Shown here piece by piece: positions 1 through 9,705 of a DNA stretch of 26,406 nt. Numbering within the stretch: the stretch's first letter is position 1; every line of letters starts with the position of its first letter. The stretch is from an uncultured Muribaculaceae bacterium. GTDB taxonomy: Bacteria > Bacteroidota > Bacteroidia > Bacteroidales > Muribaculaceae. The stretch is from positions 1 to 26,406 of the forward strand of contig CAJTRT010000035.1 of the NCBI GenBank assembly GCA_910579105.1, given 5' to 3'. Under the pieces are notes generated by a model. It saw only the letters and a program-made list of their open reading frames with translations. It made no database searches and was not told the DNA's origin. The translations under genes and the position numbers were made by a program.

Positions 1-72
1 GAACCGAATTTATTTAATTTTTAACCCCGTCCATTTTTAGTGGACAGTAGTGAAAGATTAAATTTAGCTAAT

Positions 73-1461
73 ATGAAAATCGCTGTATTAGGAGCTGGAA
101 CTTACGGTAGTTATGTGATCAATTCATTGCTGGAGAAGTATCCGGACGCGGATATAACTTTATTCGACGTCGGAGACAAAAACTGTAAAAGCGAGTCAGA
201 GATAGGCTACTATTCGTCCTTGAAGAACTCTCTTTACAAAGGACTGACGGACGGCCGGTTCTTCGGATTCGGTGGAGCGTCGGTTAAATGGGGCGGCCAA
301 TTGTTGACCTTTACGGATAACGATTTCAGACACCCCGATCAATTCATGAGAGATGTGACGGCGCTTGACGGGAAATACAAGGACCGGATGCTTGCCAAGT
401 TTGATATTGAGAATAAATTCCCTGAAAAGCATATTTCGGACGGCTTGTTCACCAAGACCGGTGTTTGGCTGAGCGCTCTGCATCATGATTTTTTCAAGTG
501 GTTCAAAATCAATAAACGCAAGCAGGTTACAATCAAAGCCAATCATAGGGTTGTGCGCTTATAGTCTCGGAACGGGAAAGAGATCGATGCCATAATATAT
601 CTTAAAGAAGGGAAAGAAGAGAGAGAGGCATTTGATTTTTATTTTCTGACGGCCGGCGCCTTTGAATGTGCCCGCATTTTGCTTTGTTCGGAATTGGTTG
701 ACGGGGATAAGGTGTTCTTTTCTGATCATCTTTCGCAAAAAGTGTTCAAAATAAAGAAGACGACCGTGATAGGTGATGAAGATTTTGTGTTCCGAATGCG
801 CGGGACGTCTCTCATTACAAAGCGGATGGTTGGAGAAATCGACAACTGCTCATATTATGTGCATCCTGTTTTCAATCTCAAATTTCCTTTTTTTGAGAGT
901 GTGAAGCAGATTCTGTTCAAACGTCATTTTGAATGGAAATATCTGATGAATGTATTCAGGGATATCCCGAACGTAATGGGTTTCGCATGGTCTGTTCTCG
1001 TTAAAAGAAAGATGTATGTGATGAACGACGAGTGGTTCTTGTATATAGATATAGAGAATCCATCAAAAAACAGTTATGTGTGCCTTTCAAAAGAAAAAGA
1101 CTCTTTCGGGGTCGCCGGGCTGGATGTCCATTATCATGTGGGAGAGCAGGCCGCAGCAATATATGAAAAGGCCAAGAATGTGGCAATCCGGTATCTTGAC
1201 GCATGCGGCGCCGACTATGAAACCATAACGGCGAAGATTGATGTTCAAACCTGCGAAGACATATATCATCCATACGGCATGTTCCGTTTTGACAGTGTTG
1301 AGGATTATTTTTCAAGATGGAGCAACATGTTGCTCGTGACAACGGGATGTCTTTCCCGTTCGGGCGGAATAAATCCGACCGCGAGTATGCTTCCCGTGGT
1401 AGATGAATTTGTTGAGAAGCGATTTTGCTATCAATCCAAGCCGGTTTCTCCTGCGACATGA
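73..1461 (+). pseudogene. GMC-type FAD-dependent oxidoreductase, interrupted by an in-frame TAG
   Basis: The product resembles a GMC-family flavin oxidoreductase of the kind found in polysaccharide clusters, where it would oxidise a sugar or alcohol; the substrate cannot be read from sequence. The N-terminus starts with a Rossmann FAD-binding fingerprint (MKIAVLGAGTYGS) and a glycine-rich GFGGASVKWGG stretch follows. Codon 164 is TAG (562-564). Translation then continues in the same frame without another stop to 1461, passing the family signature FDFYFLTAGAFECARILL, an HPYG motif near the C-terminus and the closing NLLVTTGCLSRSGGINPT segment. The two halves therefore belong to one gene of about 462 codons. 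I chose ATG 73 over GTG 40 because the Rossmann strand begins at once. A nonsense mutation, a base-calling error or readthrough could all explain the stop. The GT2 gene follows after about 96 bases. Family call is good; the precise function is open. Confidence 0.8.
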
Positions 1462-1518
1462 CCTTATATGGCTCAGCGTTTTATATGGAATGGCATTTAT
1501 TATCCTATACGGTATGGA

Positions 1519-1526
1519 TATATTTG
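1519..1526 (+). promoter_or_regulatory. Possible Bacteroidetes -7 element upstream of the GT2 gene
   Basis: TATATTTG matches the Bacteroidetes -7 consensus TAnnTTTG and lies about 30 bases before the ATG at 1558. No clear TTTG is seen at the expected -33 distance, so this is a weak promoter call that might allow separate transcription of the two glycosyltransferase genes. Confidence 0.3.
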
Positions 1527-1557
1527 ATGACAATTGCGATTATTTCAGACGAACACG

Positions 1558-2571
1558 ATGAACACACAACCATTGGTATCCATAATAATGCCATGTTACA
1601 ACATGGAGAAGTTTCTTTGTCGAAGTGTCGACGCATTATTGGCGAATGAGTATGAGAATAAGGAAATCATTCTTGTCGATGATGGTTCCTCGGATTCAAC
1701 GTCCGGTCTGATATGTGATTACAGCTCGAGATATCCATGTGTAAGAGGTATTTACAAACCAAACGGTGGTGTTGCCTCTGCAAGAAATGTCGGACTCGAT
1801 GTCGCATGCGGTAAATACATAATGTTCGTTGATCCGGATGATTATGTGACATCTGATTACATATGTGCCGCTGTTGCCAAAGCAGAAGAATCCCAGTGTG
1901 ACATGTTGTTAATGGGCTATTCGACTCCTTGGTTTACGATTCCTCCGATTTGGAAAGATTATTATCCGATAGAAAATTACGAGTGTGGCTCCAATGCCGA
2001 AATCATATCCGGGGTGTTTCCTCGTTTTTTCGGAATGTCTTCCGAGAGGTTGGAGAAATGGATGTCCGGCGATCCAACCTGGCAAAATGGAAAGGAATTG
2101 CCAGCGGCATGCCGGTTTATGTTCAGAAAAGATTTGATTAGGTCGAATGACTTGAAATTCAAGAATCTCAAGGTCGGTGAAGACTCGGTATTTATATATG
2201 AGTGCATGAGATATGCTAATTCATTAGCGACAATTCAATCATGCCCATATAAATATGAACCGCTTAAACAAGGTGCGATAGCGACTACGCTTAAGCCGGA
2301 AAACATATTGAAAAACAAACTGATTCTTCAAAAAGAACAAATCCGCATCGCATCAGAATTTGAAACGGCTTATGGAAGGTCTTTTTTGGATTGCTATGCG
2401 GGTTCGATAGTGATAGGTGCCATTCAAGTCGCAAACAGTATATGTGACACTCATCAGTACAAGGTGTGGAAATCGTATGCGGATGAAGTCAGGCTTGCGG
2501 ATGCAATTGATTGTATATCAATAAGATATGGGGGGGATAATACGGCGGTTGCTACCTGTGTGGCTGCTTAA
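1558..2571 (+). CDS. Glycosyltransferase family 2 (GT-A fold)
   Basis: This 337-residue protein is a GT2-type inverting glycosyltransferase, expected to add one sugar from a nucleotide-sugar donor to the lipid-linked glycan repeat unit at the cytoplasmic face of the inner membrane. The N-terminal GT-A signatures are clear: VSIIMPCYNMEKFL at the start, VDDGSSD near residues 40-46, NGGVASARNVG near 69-79 and the metal-binding VDPDD near 91-95. The C-terminal half is less conserved and gives no donor or acceptor information. No transmembrane helix is evident. I chose ATG 1558 because the family fold begins directly after it; an in-frame TTG at 1534 would add only eight unrelated residues. It sits between the interrupted oxidoreductase and a GT4 transferase and shares their AT-rich composition, which fits a strain-variable glycan cassette. 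Confidence 0.9.
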   Translation: MNTQPLVSIIMPCYNMEKFLCRSVDALLANEYENKEIILVDDGSSDSTSGLICDYSSRYPCVRGIYKPNGGVASARNVGLDVACGKYIMFVDPDDYVTSDYICAAVAKAEESQCDMLLMGYSTPWFTIPPIWKDYYPIENYECGSNAEIISGVFPRFFGMSSERLEKWMSGDPTWQNGKELPAACRFMFRKDLIRSNDLKFKNLKVGEDSVFIYECMRYANSLATIQSCPYKYEPLKQGAIATTLKPENILKNKLILQKEQIRIASEFETAYGRSFLDCYAGSIVIGAIQVANSICDTHQYKVWKSYADEVRLADAIDCISIRYGGDNTAVATCVAA

Positions 2572-2636
2572 AATCCGTCAGTACCGATTGCTGTATTTGC
2601 TTTTGAAAATAGCGCATCGTTTTAACATTTCTGCCA

Positions 2637-3902
2637 ATGAATGGAGCTGATAGAGAACTAAATGTCCTGATAAACGCTTATGCCGTATCTCCGAATTGGG
2701 GCAGCGAGCAAGGTATGGGATGGCATTGGGTTACCAACATCGCTAAATATTGTCATGTGGATGTGATTACCGAGGGGGAATGGAAGGATGAGATTGAAGA
2801 CTCGCTTAAAAATCTGCCCCAAAAAAAGAATCTGAGATTTCATTATTTGCCAGTTTCAGCGAGGATTAGAAAAATGTGTTGGAATCAAGGCGATTGGCGG
2901 TTCTATTGGCATTATCAGAGGTGGCAGAGGAGGGCGTTGGAACTGGCAAAGGTGATTTGTGAGGACCAGCGCATCGACATTATTCACCAGTTAAATATGA
3001 TTGGGTTTAGGGAACCGGGATATCTTTGGAGTATTAAAGACATTCCGTTCGTTTGGGGGCCGATAGGTGGGATGGAACTGATGCCTATGTCTTATTTGCG
3101 AGGAGCCTCAAGGAAGCAAATATTGTTCAATAGAATAAAGAATATTGTCAACAGGTATCAATACACCCATTCCGCCAGAGTACGTTATGCGATTGAACGT
3201 TCCGCGGTTTTGATCGCTGCGGTTAAAGGAGTAAAGGATGTCCTTTCCGATATTTACAACAGAGAAAGTGTTCTTATAAACGAAACCGGCAGTACGATTG
3301 ATGATACAATAACAAGAGCGTGTGGCAGGCAGGATACGCCGCTTAAAGTTTTGTGGGTGGGGAAATTTGATTTTAGAAAGCAACTGGCCATAGCTTTAAG
3401 GACGTTAATCGCGACGGGGCGAAAAAACATAGAGCTGCACATTTGCGGCATAGGGAGCGAAAGCGTTATGGCAAAAATGAAAGCAATAGCGGAAGCCGGG
3501 GGAATAGGCACTCAGTGCTATTGGCACGGAAATGTGTCTCATGATAAAATTCTGGGAATGATGGCGCAATCCGATCTCCTGTTCTTCACTTCGATTATGG
3601 AAGCCACATCGACTGTTGTGCTTGAAGCGATTTCAGTCGGATTGCCGATATTGTCCTTCAATACTTGTGGGTTCGGCCCCCTTGTCAAAAACTTTGCGGG
3701 TATAACGATAGAGGTTTCTGATCCTGATCGATCTGTCCAGGATTTTGCCAGGGAATTGATGAAATTAGAGGAGAATAGGGCGATATTGGACCGTGTCTCT
3801 GAATTGATTGTTGAAAAACGTCATATGTTGACATGGGACTCGAAAGCCAAAGAAGTCGTGAAATTATATAAGGAAGCGATTAGACCTGATAATCAGGTTT
3901 AA
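2637..3902 (+). CDS. Glycosyltransferase family 4 (GT-B fold)
   Basis: This 421-residue protein is a retaining GT-B glycosyltransferase of the group 1/GT4 type, probably acting in polysaccharide repeat-unit assembly. The N-terminal domain has the acceptor-side pattern WGSEQGMGWHW (about residues 21-31) and FVWGPIGG (about 138-145). The C-terminal donor-binding domain begins near VLWVGKFDFRKQL (238-250). It contains the EX7E catalytic/donor motif as E322 to E330 in MEATSTVVLEAISVGLPIL. The length is normal for the family. The ATG lies 65 bases after the GT2 stop, so co-transcription is likely. Donor and linkage cannot be predicted. This is the last AT-rich gene; the high-G+C rhamnose genes start 20 bases downstream, marking a composition boundary. 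Confidence 0.9.
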   Translation: MNGADRELNVLINAYAVSPNWGSEQGMGWHWVTNIAKYCHVDVITEGEWKDEIEDSLKNLPQKKNLRFHYLPVSARIRKMCWNQGDWRFYWHYQRWQRRALELAKVICEDQRIDIIHQLNMIGFREPGYLWSIKDIPFVWGPIGGMELMPMSYLRGASRKQILFNRIKNIVNRYQYTHSARVRYAIERSAVLIAAVKGVKDVLSDIYNRESVLINETGSTIDDTITRACGRQDTPLKVLWVGKFDFRKQLAIALRTLIATGRKNIELHICGIGSESVMAKMKAIAEAGGIGTQCYWHGNVSHDKILGMMAQSDLLFFTSIMEATSTVVLEAISVGLPILSFNTCGFGPLVKNFAGITIEVSDPDRSVQDFARELMKLEENRAILDRVSELIVEKRHMLTWDSKAKEVVKLYKEAIRPDNQV

Positions 3903-3921
3903 GTAAAACCGACTCGTTATA

Positions 3922-4827
<906 letters not shown>

Positions 4828-4828
4828 C

Positions 4829-5383
4829 ATGGAAGTAATAAAGACAGACATAGAAGGTGTGCTGATCCTCGAACCCCGCGTGTTCACCGACGCGCGCGGA
4901 TATTTCTTCGAGAGTTACAGCGAAAAGGTGTTCAACGAGCTTGTCGGAAAGGTGGATTTCGTGCAGGACAACGAGTCGTGCTCGTCGCGCGGGGTGATGC
5001 GCGGGCTGCATTTCCAGCGACCTCCATACGCCCAGGCGAAACTCGTGCGCTGCGTGCGGGGCTCCGTGCTTGATGTCGCCGTCGACATACGCCGCGGGTC
5101 CCCGACCTACGGAAGGCACGCGTCATGCCTGCTGACCGAGCACAACCACCGCCAGTTCTTCATTCCCAGGGGATTCGCCCACGGATTCGCCGTGTTGTCT
5201 GATACAGCCGTGTTCCAGTACAAATGCGACAACCTCTATCACCCCAAGGCCGATGGCGGAATCTCCATTGTCGACCCGTCGCTCGGCATCGACTGGCGCC
5301 TTGACCTTGACGAGGCCATCCTCTCGGACAAAGACAGGCACCATCCGCTCCTGAAGGACTTCGATACCCCCTTTGAATATTAA
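4829..5383 (+). CDS. rfbC: dTDP-4-dehydrorhamnose 3,5-epimerase
   Basis: RfbC (RmlC) epimerises dTDP-4-dehydro-6-deoxyglucose at C3 and C5, the third step of dTDP-L-rhamnose synthesis. The 184-residue cupin protein shows the family landmarks: TDARGYFFESY near residues 20-30, FVQDNES (44-50), the catalytic-histidine segment RGLHFQ (58-63) and PRGFAHGF (113-120), followed by the conserved YKCDNLY region containing the general-acid tyrosine. I chose ATG 4829, one base after the rfbA stop; the in-frame TTG at 4820 would overlap rfbA and add three residues. The tight spacing implies translational coupling with rfbA. rfbD begins 19 bases after the stop. Confidence 0.97.
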   Translation: MEVIKTDIEGVLILEPRVFTDARGYFFESYSEKVFNELVGKVDFVQDNESCSSRGVMRGLHFQRPPYAQAKLVRCVRGSVLDVAVDIRRGSPTYGRHASCLLTEHNHRQFFIPRGFAHGFAVLSDTAVFQYKCDNLYHPKADGGISIVDPSLGIDWRLDLDEAILSDKDRHHPLLKDFDTPFEY

Positions 5384-5402
5384 CCTGAGCAGTTCATCAC
5401 CT

Positions 5403-6264
5403 ATGAATATCCTTGTGACAGGCTCCAATGGCCAGCTCGGCAGCTGTCTGCGCGATGTGGCCGTTGGATCCAAAGATACCTACCTCTTTACCGATGTCGC
5501 CGAGCTCGACATAACCGATGCGGCCGCGGTCTCTGATTTCGTGGCCAGGAATAATGTTGGCGTTATCATCAACTGCGCGGCATACACCAACGTCGACAAG
5601 GCCGAGGATGACGCCGAGCTCGCCGGCCGGATCAATTCCGACGCCGTGCGCAATCTCGCTGACGCGGCCAGGGTCAATGGCGCGGCGCTCATCCACATAT
5701 CCACCGATTACGTTTTCGGAGGAAACACGGGCAACACGCCGCGGGGCGAGGACGAACCCGCCAATCCCACCGGGGTCTACGGCGTCACGAAGCTGAACGG
5801 CGAGCGGCAGATTGCCGAATCGGGTGTGAAGGCCGTGATATTGCGCACCGCGTGGCTTTATTCCGAATATGGCAGGAATTTCGCCAAGACGATGCTTTCA
5901 CTGACAGCCGAAAAGCCCGGGCTTAACGTCGTGATGGACCAGTGCGGTACTCCGACCTACGCCCGCGACCTCGCAGCCGCAATATTCCACATAGTTGAGA
6001 ACCGCCTGATTGACGGCAACGAGGGGATATACCATTATTCCAACGAGGGGGTCTGCTCATGGTTTGACTTCGCCAAGATGATAGCCGCGTTCGCCGGCAA
6101 CGAGGATTGCGACATACAGCCCTGCCGTTCCGACGAATACCCCTCCAAGGTCGTCCGGCCGTCCTACTCCGTGCTCGACAAGGCCAGGTTCAAGGCGACA
6201 TTCGGCCTGCGGGTGCCTTATTGGACCGACTCTCTCAGAAAATGTATCAACAATCTCAAAGCAA

Positions 6265-6275
<11 letters not shown>
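5403..6275 (+). CDS. rfbD: dTDP-4-dehydrorhamnose reductase
   Basis: RfbD (RmlD) performs the final NAD(P)H-dependent reduction that yields dTDP-L-rhamnose. The 290-residue extended short-chain dehydrogenase begins MNILVTGSNGQLGS, with the Rossmann GxxGQLG at residues 7-13. It carries ISTDYVF (99-105) and the catalytic YGVTK (126-130, the YxxxK pair), then the substrate-domain segment DQCGTPTYARDLA. I chose ATG 5403 because the Rossmann strand starts there; an upstream TTG at 5373 would overlap rfbC and add residues with no family match. The 3' end overlaps rfbB by 11 bases, so the two are probably translationally coupled. Confidence 0.97.
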
Positions 6276-7398
<1,123 letters not shown>

Positions 7399-7458
7399 TA
7401 GCCTGTGCTGCCATACGCGTGAACGGATTTGTGACACTCTATCTTAGCAGACACCAAC

Positions 7459-8211
7459 TTGGAGACGTATTTCAACATCCGCTACGAGTTTGACAGGGAC
7501 AGCGTACGGGAGGCGATTGACCGTAGGCTGCGGGAGCCGGGAGCCGACTATGTGTGTGTGGCTGACGGGGTCATTCTGACCGCCGCCACCCGCGACGACG
7601 AGTACCGGCGCGTGGTAAACGGGGGGATGTTCTCGATTTGCGACAGCAGCTATGTGCCCCTGTATATAGACTGGATATACGGCAGGAGCGTGCGCCAGTA
7701 TTGCGGGAGCGAGATATTCCGCGATATAGTGTCGAGCCGTAAATACCGTATGATTTTCCTTGGAACCCAGCAGCCGGTTCTCGACGGGCTCAGAGAGAAC
7801 CTGCGGAAACTGAATCCCGATGTAGGATCGATGAGGTTCGTGGAGCTGCCGTTTTGCGAGGTTGGTGAGTTTGACTACGCCGGAATCGCAGAGATGATCG
7901 AGGCGGACGGAGCCGACATAGTGTGGGTAGCCCTCGGCGCGCCCAAACAGGAGGTGTTCATGTCGATGCTGAAGCCGCGCCTTGGCCGGGGCGTGATCAT
8001 CGCCGTGGGGGCGGCCTTCAAGTTTTTCAGCGGGGTGGAGACAAAGCGCGCTCCCGGGTGGATGGTGCGCCATCACCTTGAATTCATACACCGTCTGTGC
8101 CAGGAGCCCGGGAAGCAGTTCCGTCGCTGCTACGGAATCTTGCGTACGCTTCCCGCGATACTGTATCGCGAGTGGCGTGTTTCCAGGAGCGCCGGTTCCG
8201 TCGTTTCATAG
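7459..8211 (+). CDS. WecG/TagA/CpsF-family (GT26) glycosyltransferase
   Basis: This 250-residue protein belongs to the GT26 family, which typically transfers an N-acetyl-mannosamine-type sugar or a related residue onto an undecaprenyl-diphosphate-linked sugar early in glycan assembly. It shows the family blocks in order: VADGVILTAATRDDEYR (34-50), CDSSYVPLYIDWIYG with the presumed catalytic Asp62, FLGTQQPVLDGL (100-110), the hallmark ALGAPKQEVF (158-167), and RAPGWMVRHHLEFIHRL with the following EPGKQFRR basic tail, thought to bind membrane. No ATG is available: an in-frame stop lies at 7432-7434 and the only common start codon before the conserved region is TTG 7459. It probably belongs to the rhamnose-gene transcript. 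Its exact donor is not predictable from sequence. Confidence 0.92.
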   Translation: METYFNIRYEFDRDSVREAIDRRLREPGADYVCVADGVILTAATRDDEYRRVVNGGMFSICDSSYVPLYIDWIYGRSVRQYCGSEIFRDIVSSRKYRMIFLGTQQPVLDGLRENLRKLNPDVGSMRFVELPFCEVGEFDYAGIAEMIEADGADIVWVALGAPKQEVFMSMLKPRLGRGVIIAVGAAFKFFSGVETKRAPGWMVRHHLEFIHRLCQEPGKQFRRCYGILRTLPAILYREWRVSRSAGSVVS

Positions 8212-8224
8212 CCCTGGCATACGG

Positions 8225-8254
8225 GCTGGCCGCGGCGGTATGCTGGCCGCGGCG
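8225..8254 (+). repeat. 13-bp direct repeat between the GT26 and recombinase genes
   Basis: GCTGGCCGCGGCG occurs at 8225-8237 and again at 8242-8254, a 17-bp period that is not a multiple of three. Each copy contains the 8-bp palindrome GCCGCGGC. It lies in the 65-base gap between the GT26 stop and the recombinase start. Its role is unknown. Confidence 0.7.
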
Positions 8255-8276
8255 TTCGGTAGATCAGGTGGGTAAG

Positions 8277-9473
8277 GTGAGATACTATCTGTCGGCGAGA
8301 TTCCGGAAGCCGAGAGCCTCCGCAGCCCTCGGATCGGTGAGCTATGTGGTTTGCCGAGTCGCCGACGGCGACAGGGTGGAGCGGAATATCGCCAGCGGCA
8401 TAAAGGGCTTTGACGGGAGTGTGATCGCCAGGGAGGAGGACCGCGTCGCGTTTGACCTGATGACGCTTTATTGCGTTGTCGAGTCCTCGCTCTCGGCCGA
8501 GGATGCGACCATTGACGACATCGCGGCCGCCGGCCGGCGCGCGTTGTCAGGCGCGAACCCTTACGCGGAGCGAATCCGTTCCTACGGAGGAAAGTATCCC
8601 GTTCGCGCTGATGTGGCCGTTATAGCGAAAACGGTTGCCGGCCGGTTCGACGTCAGGCGCGGGCGAGAGACGGTCTCTGAGACCGTCCCCGCGGGCTTGT
8701 TGGAATATTTCTCGCATTGTATTGCCGCTTATGAGTCGGATGGCCGTCCCTATGCCAGATCCCTGCGCAGCGGGCGGCAGAGCCTGCGTAAGTTTACGGG
8801 GGGTGCCGATGTCGCTTTGGGCGCTATGGACCGGTATTTCATATCCCGGTATGCCTCATACCTTCGCGAGAGGGTCTCCCCAGCCACGGTCTCGTTTTAC
8901 CTCGCTGTGCTGCGCAATGTGGTCAACAAGGCTGGTTCGGAGGGGTTGCTGCCCGGTTCGTTCCAGTGGCCAGAAGGATGTGGGCCGGAAGCGCCGGAGG
9001 CGCGCGGCCTGTCTGCCGGGAGCCCGGTTGACATACCGACTTTGCGCCGTATAGAGCGGATGGATCTGTCGGAGTTTCCGTTGCTGGATCTTGCCCGCGA
9101 TATGTTCATGTTCGGTTTCTATGCCCGCGGGATGGAGCTTGTCGACCTTGCTTGTCTGAAAGTCTCGGACGTGTGCCGCGAGGTTCTGACATATCGGCGT
9201 CGCGGCAACGGCTCGTCGCGCGCCGTCCCCCTTGGTGGCAAGGCAATGGCCATTGTCGCGAAATACTCCGGTTCCGATAGTGAATTTCTCTTTCCAATAC
9301 TGCGGCGCAAATGGGTGCGCTCCTATGCCTCTGCCCGCGCCGAGTTGGGGGCAGCCCTCAGGGGGGTCGGAGAAAGGCTCGGGCTTCCCGTAAGGCTGAC
9401 CTTCGGCATGAGCCGTTGTTCGTGGGAGGCTTTGTCAAAGTCTGCCAATGTGGCTGAGTCGCTGATTTCTTAG
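8277..9473 (+). CDS. Degenerate tyrosine recombinase/integrase, C-terminally short
   Basis: The 398-residue product has the layout of a Bacteroidetes tyrosine recombinase. There is a short N-terminal arm-binding-like domain (RYYLSARFRKP to IKGFDG, residues 1-46), a SAM-like core-binding domain (about 139-225, LLEYFSHCIAAYESDGRPY) and a catalytic-fold domain (about 250-398). The first catalytic arginine is kept in FYARGMELVDLACLKVSDV (Arg284) and the second in MSRCSWEAL (Arg380). The usual lysine of YRRxKTG is replaced (YRRRGNGS), the normal ARHSWA is SRCSWE, and the protein stops at NVAESLIS, before the GH box and the nucleophilic tyrosine. Strand cleavage is therefore not expected. I chose GTG 8277 because the arm domain starts there and it follows the GT26 stop; the frame is open further upstream to 8097. 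A terminator follows 40 bases after the stop. It is either an eroded gene or a retained DNA-binding protein. Confidence 0.82.
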   Translation: MRYYLSARFRKPRASAALGSVSYVVCRVADGDRVERNIASGIKGFDGSVIAREEDRVAFDLMTLYCVVESSLSAEDATIDDIAAAGRRALSGANPYAERIRSYGGKYPVRADVAVIAKTVAGRFDVRRGRETVSETVPAGLLEYFSHCIAAYESDGRPYARSLRSGRQSLRKFTGGADVALGAMDRYFISRYASYLRERVSPATVSFYLAVLRNVVNKAGSEGLLPGSFQWPEGCGPEAPEARGLSAGSPVDIPTLRRIERMDLSEFPLLDLARDMFMFGFYARGMELVDLACLKVSDVCREVLTYRRRGNGSSRAVPLGGKAMAIVAKYSGSDSEFLFPILRRKWVRSYASARAELGAALRGVGERLGLPVRLTFGMSRCSWEALSKSANVAESLIS

Positions 9474-9512
9474 AACGTGGTACTACCATATTGCCCGAGG
9501 TGGCGTACGGAG

Positions 9513-9547
9513 GCGTTGTGTCGAATTGCTGACACAACGCTTTTTTT
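9513..9547 (+). terminator. Rho-independent terminator ending the polysaccharide locus
   Basis: A perfect 10-bp stem (GCGTTGTGTC at 9513-9522, GACACAACGC at 9531-9540) with an 8-base loop is followed directly by seven T (9541-9547). This is a strong intrinsic terminator on the + strand, 40 bases after the recombinase stop, and it likely ends the transcript that includes the rhamnose genes. Confidence 0.93.
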
Positions 9548-9619
9548 ACCTCTGATTTTTAATTTGCGGTAAAACAGCGTTTTGTGACATATGTCCCGGA
9601 TCTTGCCGCGGGATAACCG

Positions 9620-9627
9620 TATATTTG
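9620..9627 (+). promoter_or_regulatory. Candidate promoter -7 element for the LRR lipoprotein
   Basis: TATATTTG matches the Bacteroidetes -7 consensus and lies after the terminator and about 80 bases before the ATG at 9706. A good -33 TTTG is not seen at the usual spacing, so the call is moderate. It is the only such element found in this intergenic region. Confidence 0.5.
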
Positions 9628-9705
9628 CGATGCGGTGGGCTTATCGCCGGCTGCCCGCCAGCCGCTTTGATAATCTGCCGTTCTGATTTCAGATGCAAAA
9701 AAAGT

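Noticed and set aside
29..45. Small inverted repeat GTCCA/TGGAC before the oxidoreductase gene
   Set aside because: Only a 5-bp stem in AT-rich DNA without a U-run; chance is a sufficient explanation.
1462..1557. Open stretch after the oxidoreductase stop reading MAQRFIWNGIYYPIRYGYI
   Set aside because: Only about 19 codons with no recognisable family or start signal; not enough to call a gene.
2572..2636. TGTATTTG near 2592, resembling a -7 promoter element
   Set aside because: It lacks the TA of TAnnTTTG and has no -33 partner; the gap is short and co-transcription is more likely.
8097..8276. Possible longer N-terminus for the recombinase-like protein overlapping the GT26 gene
   Set aside because: The extension has no family match, and the arm-binding domain begins exactly at GTG 8277 after the GT26 stop.
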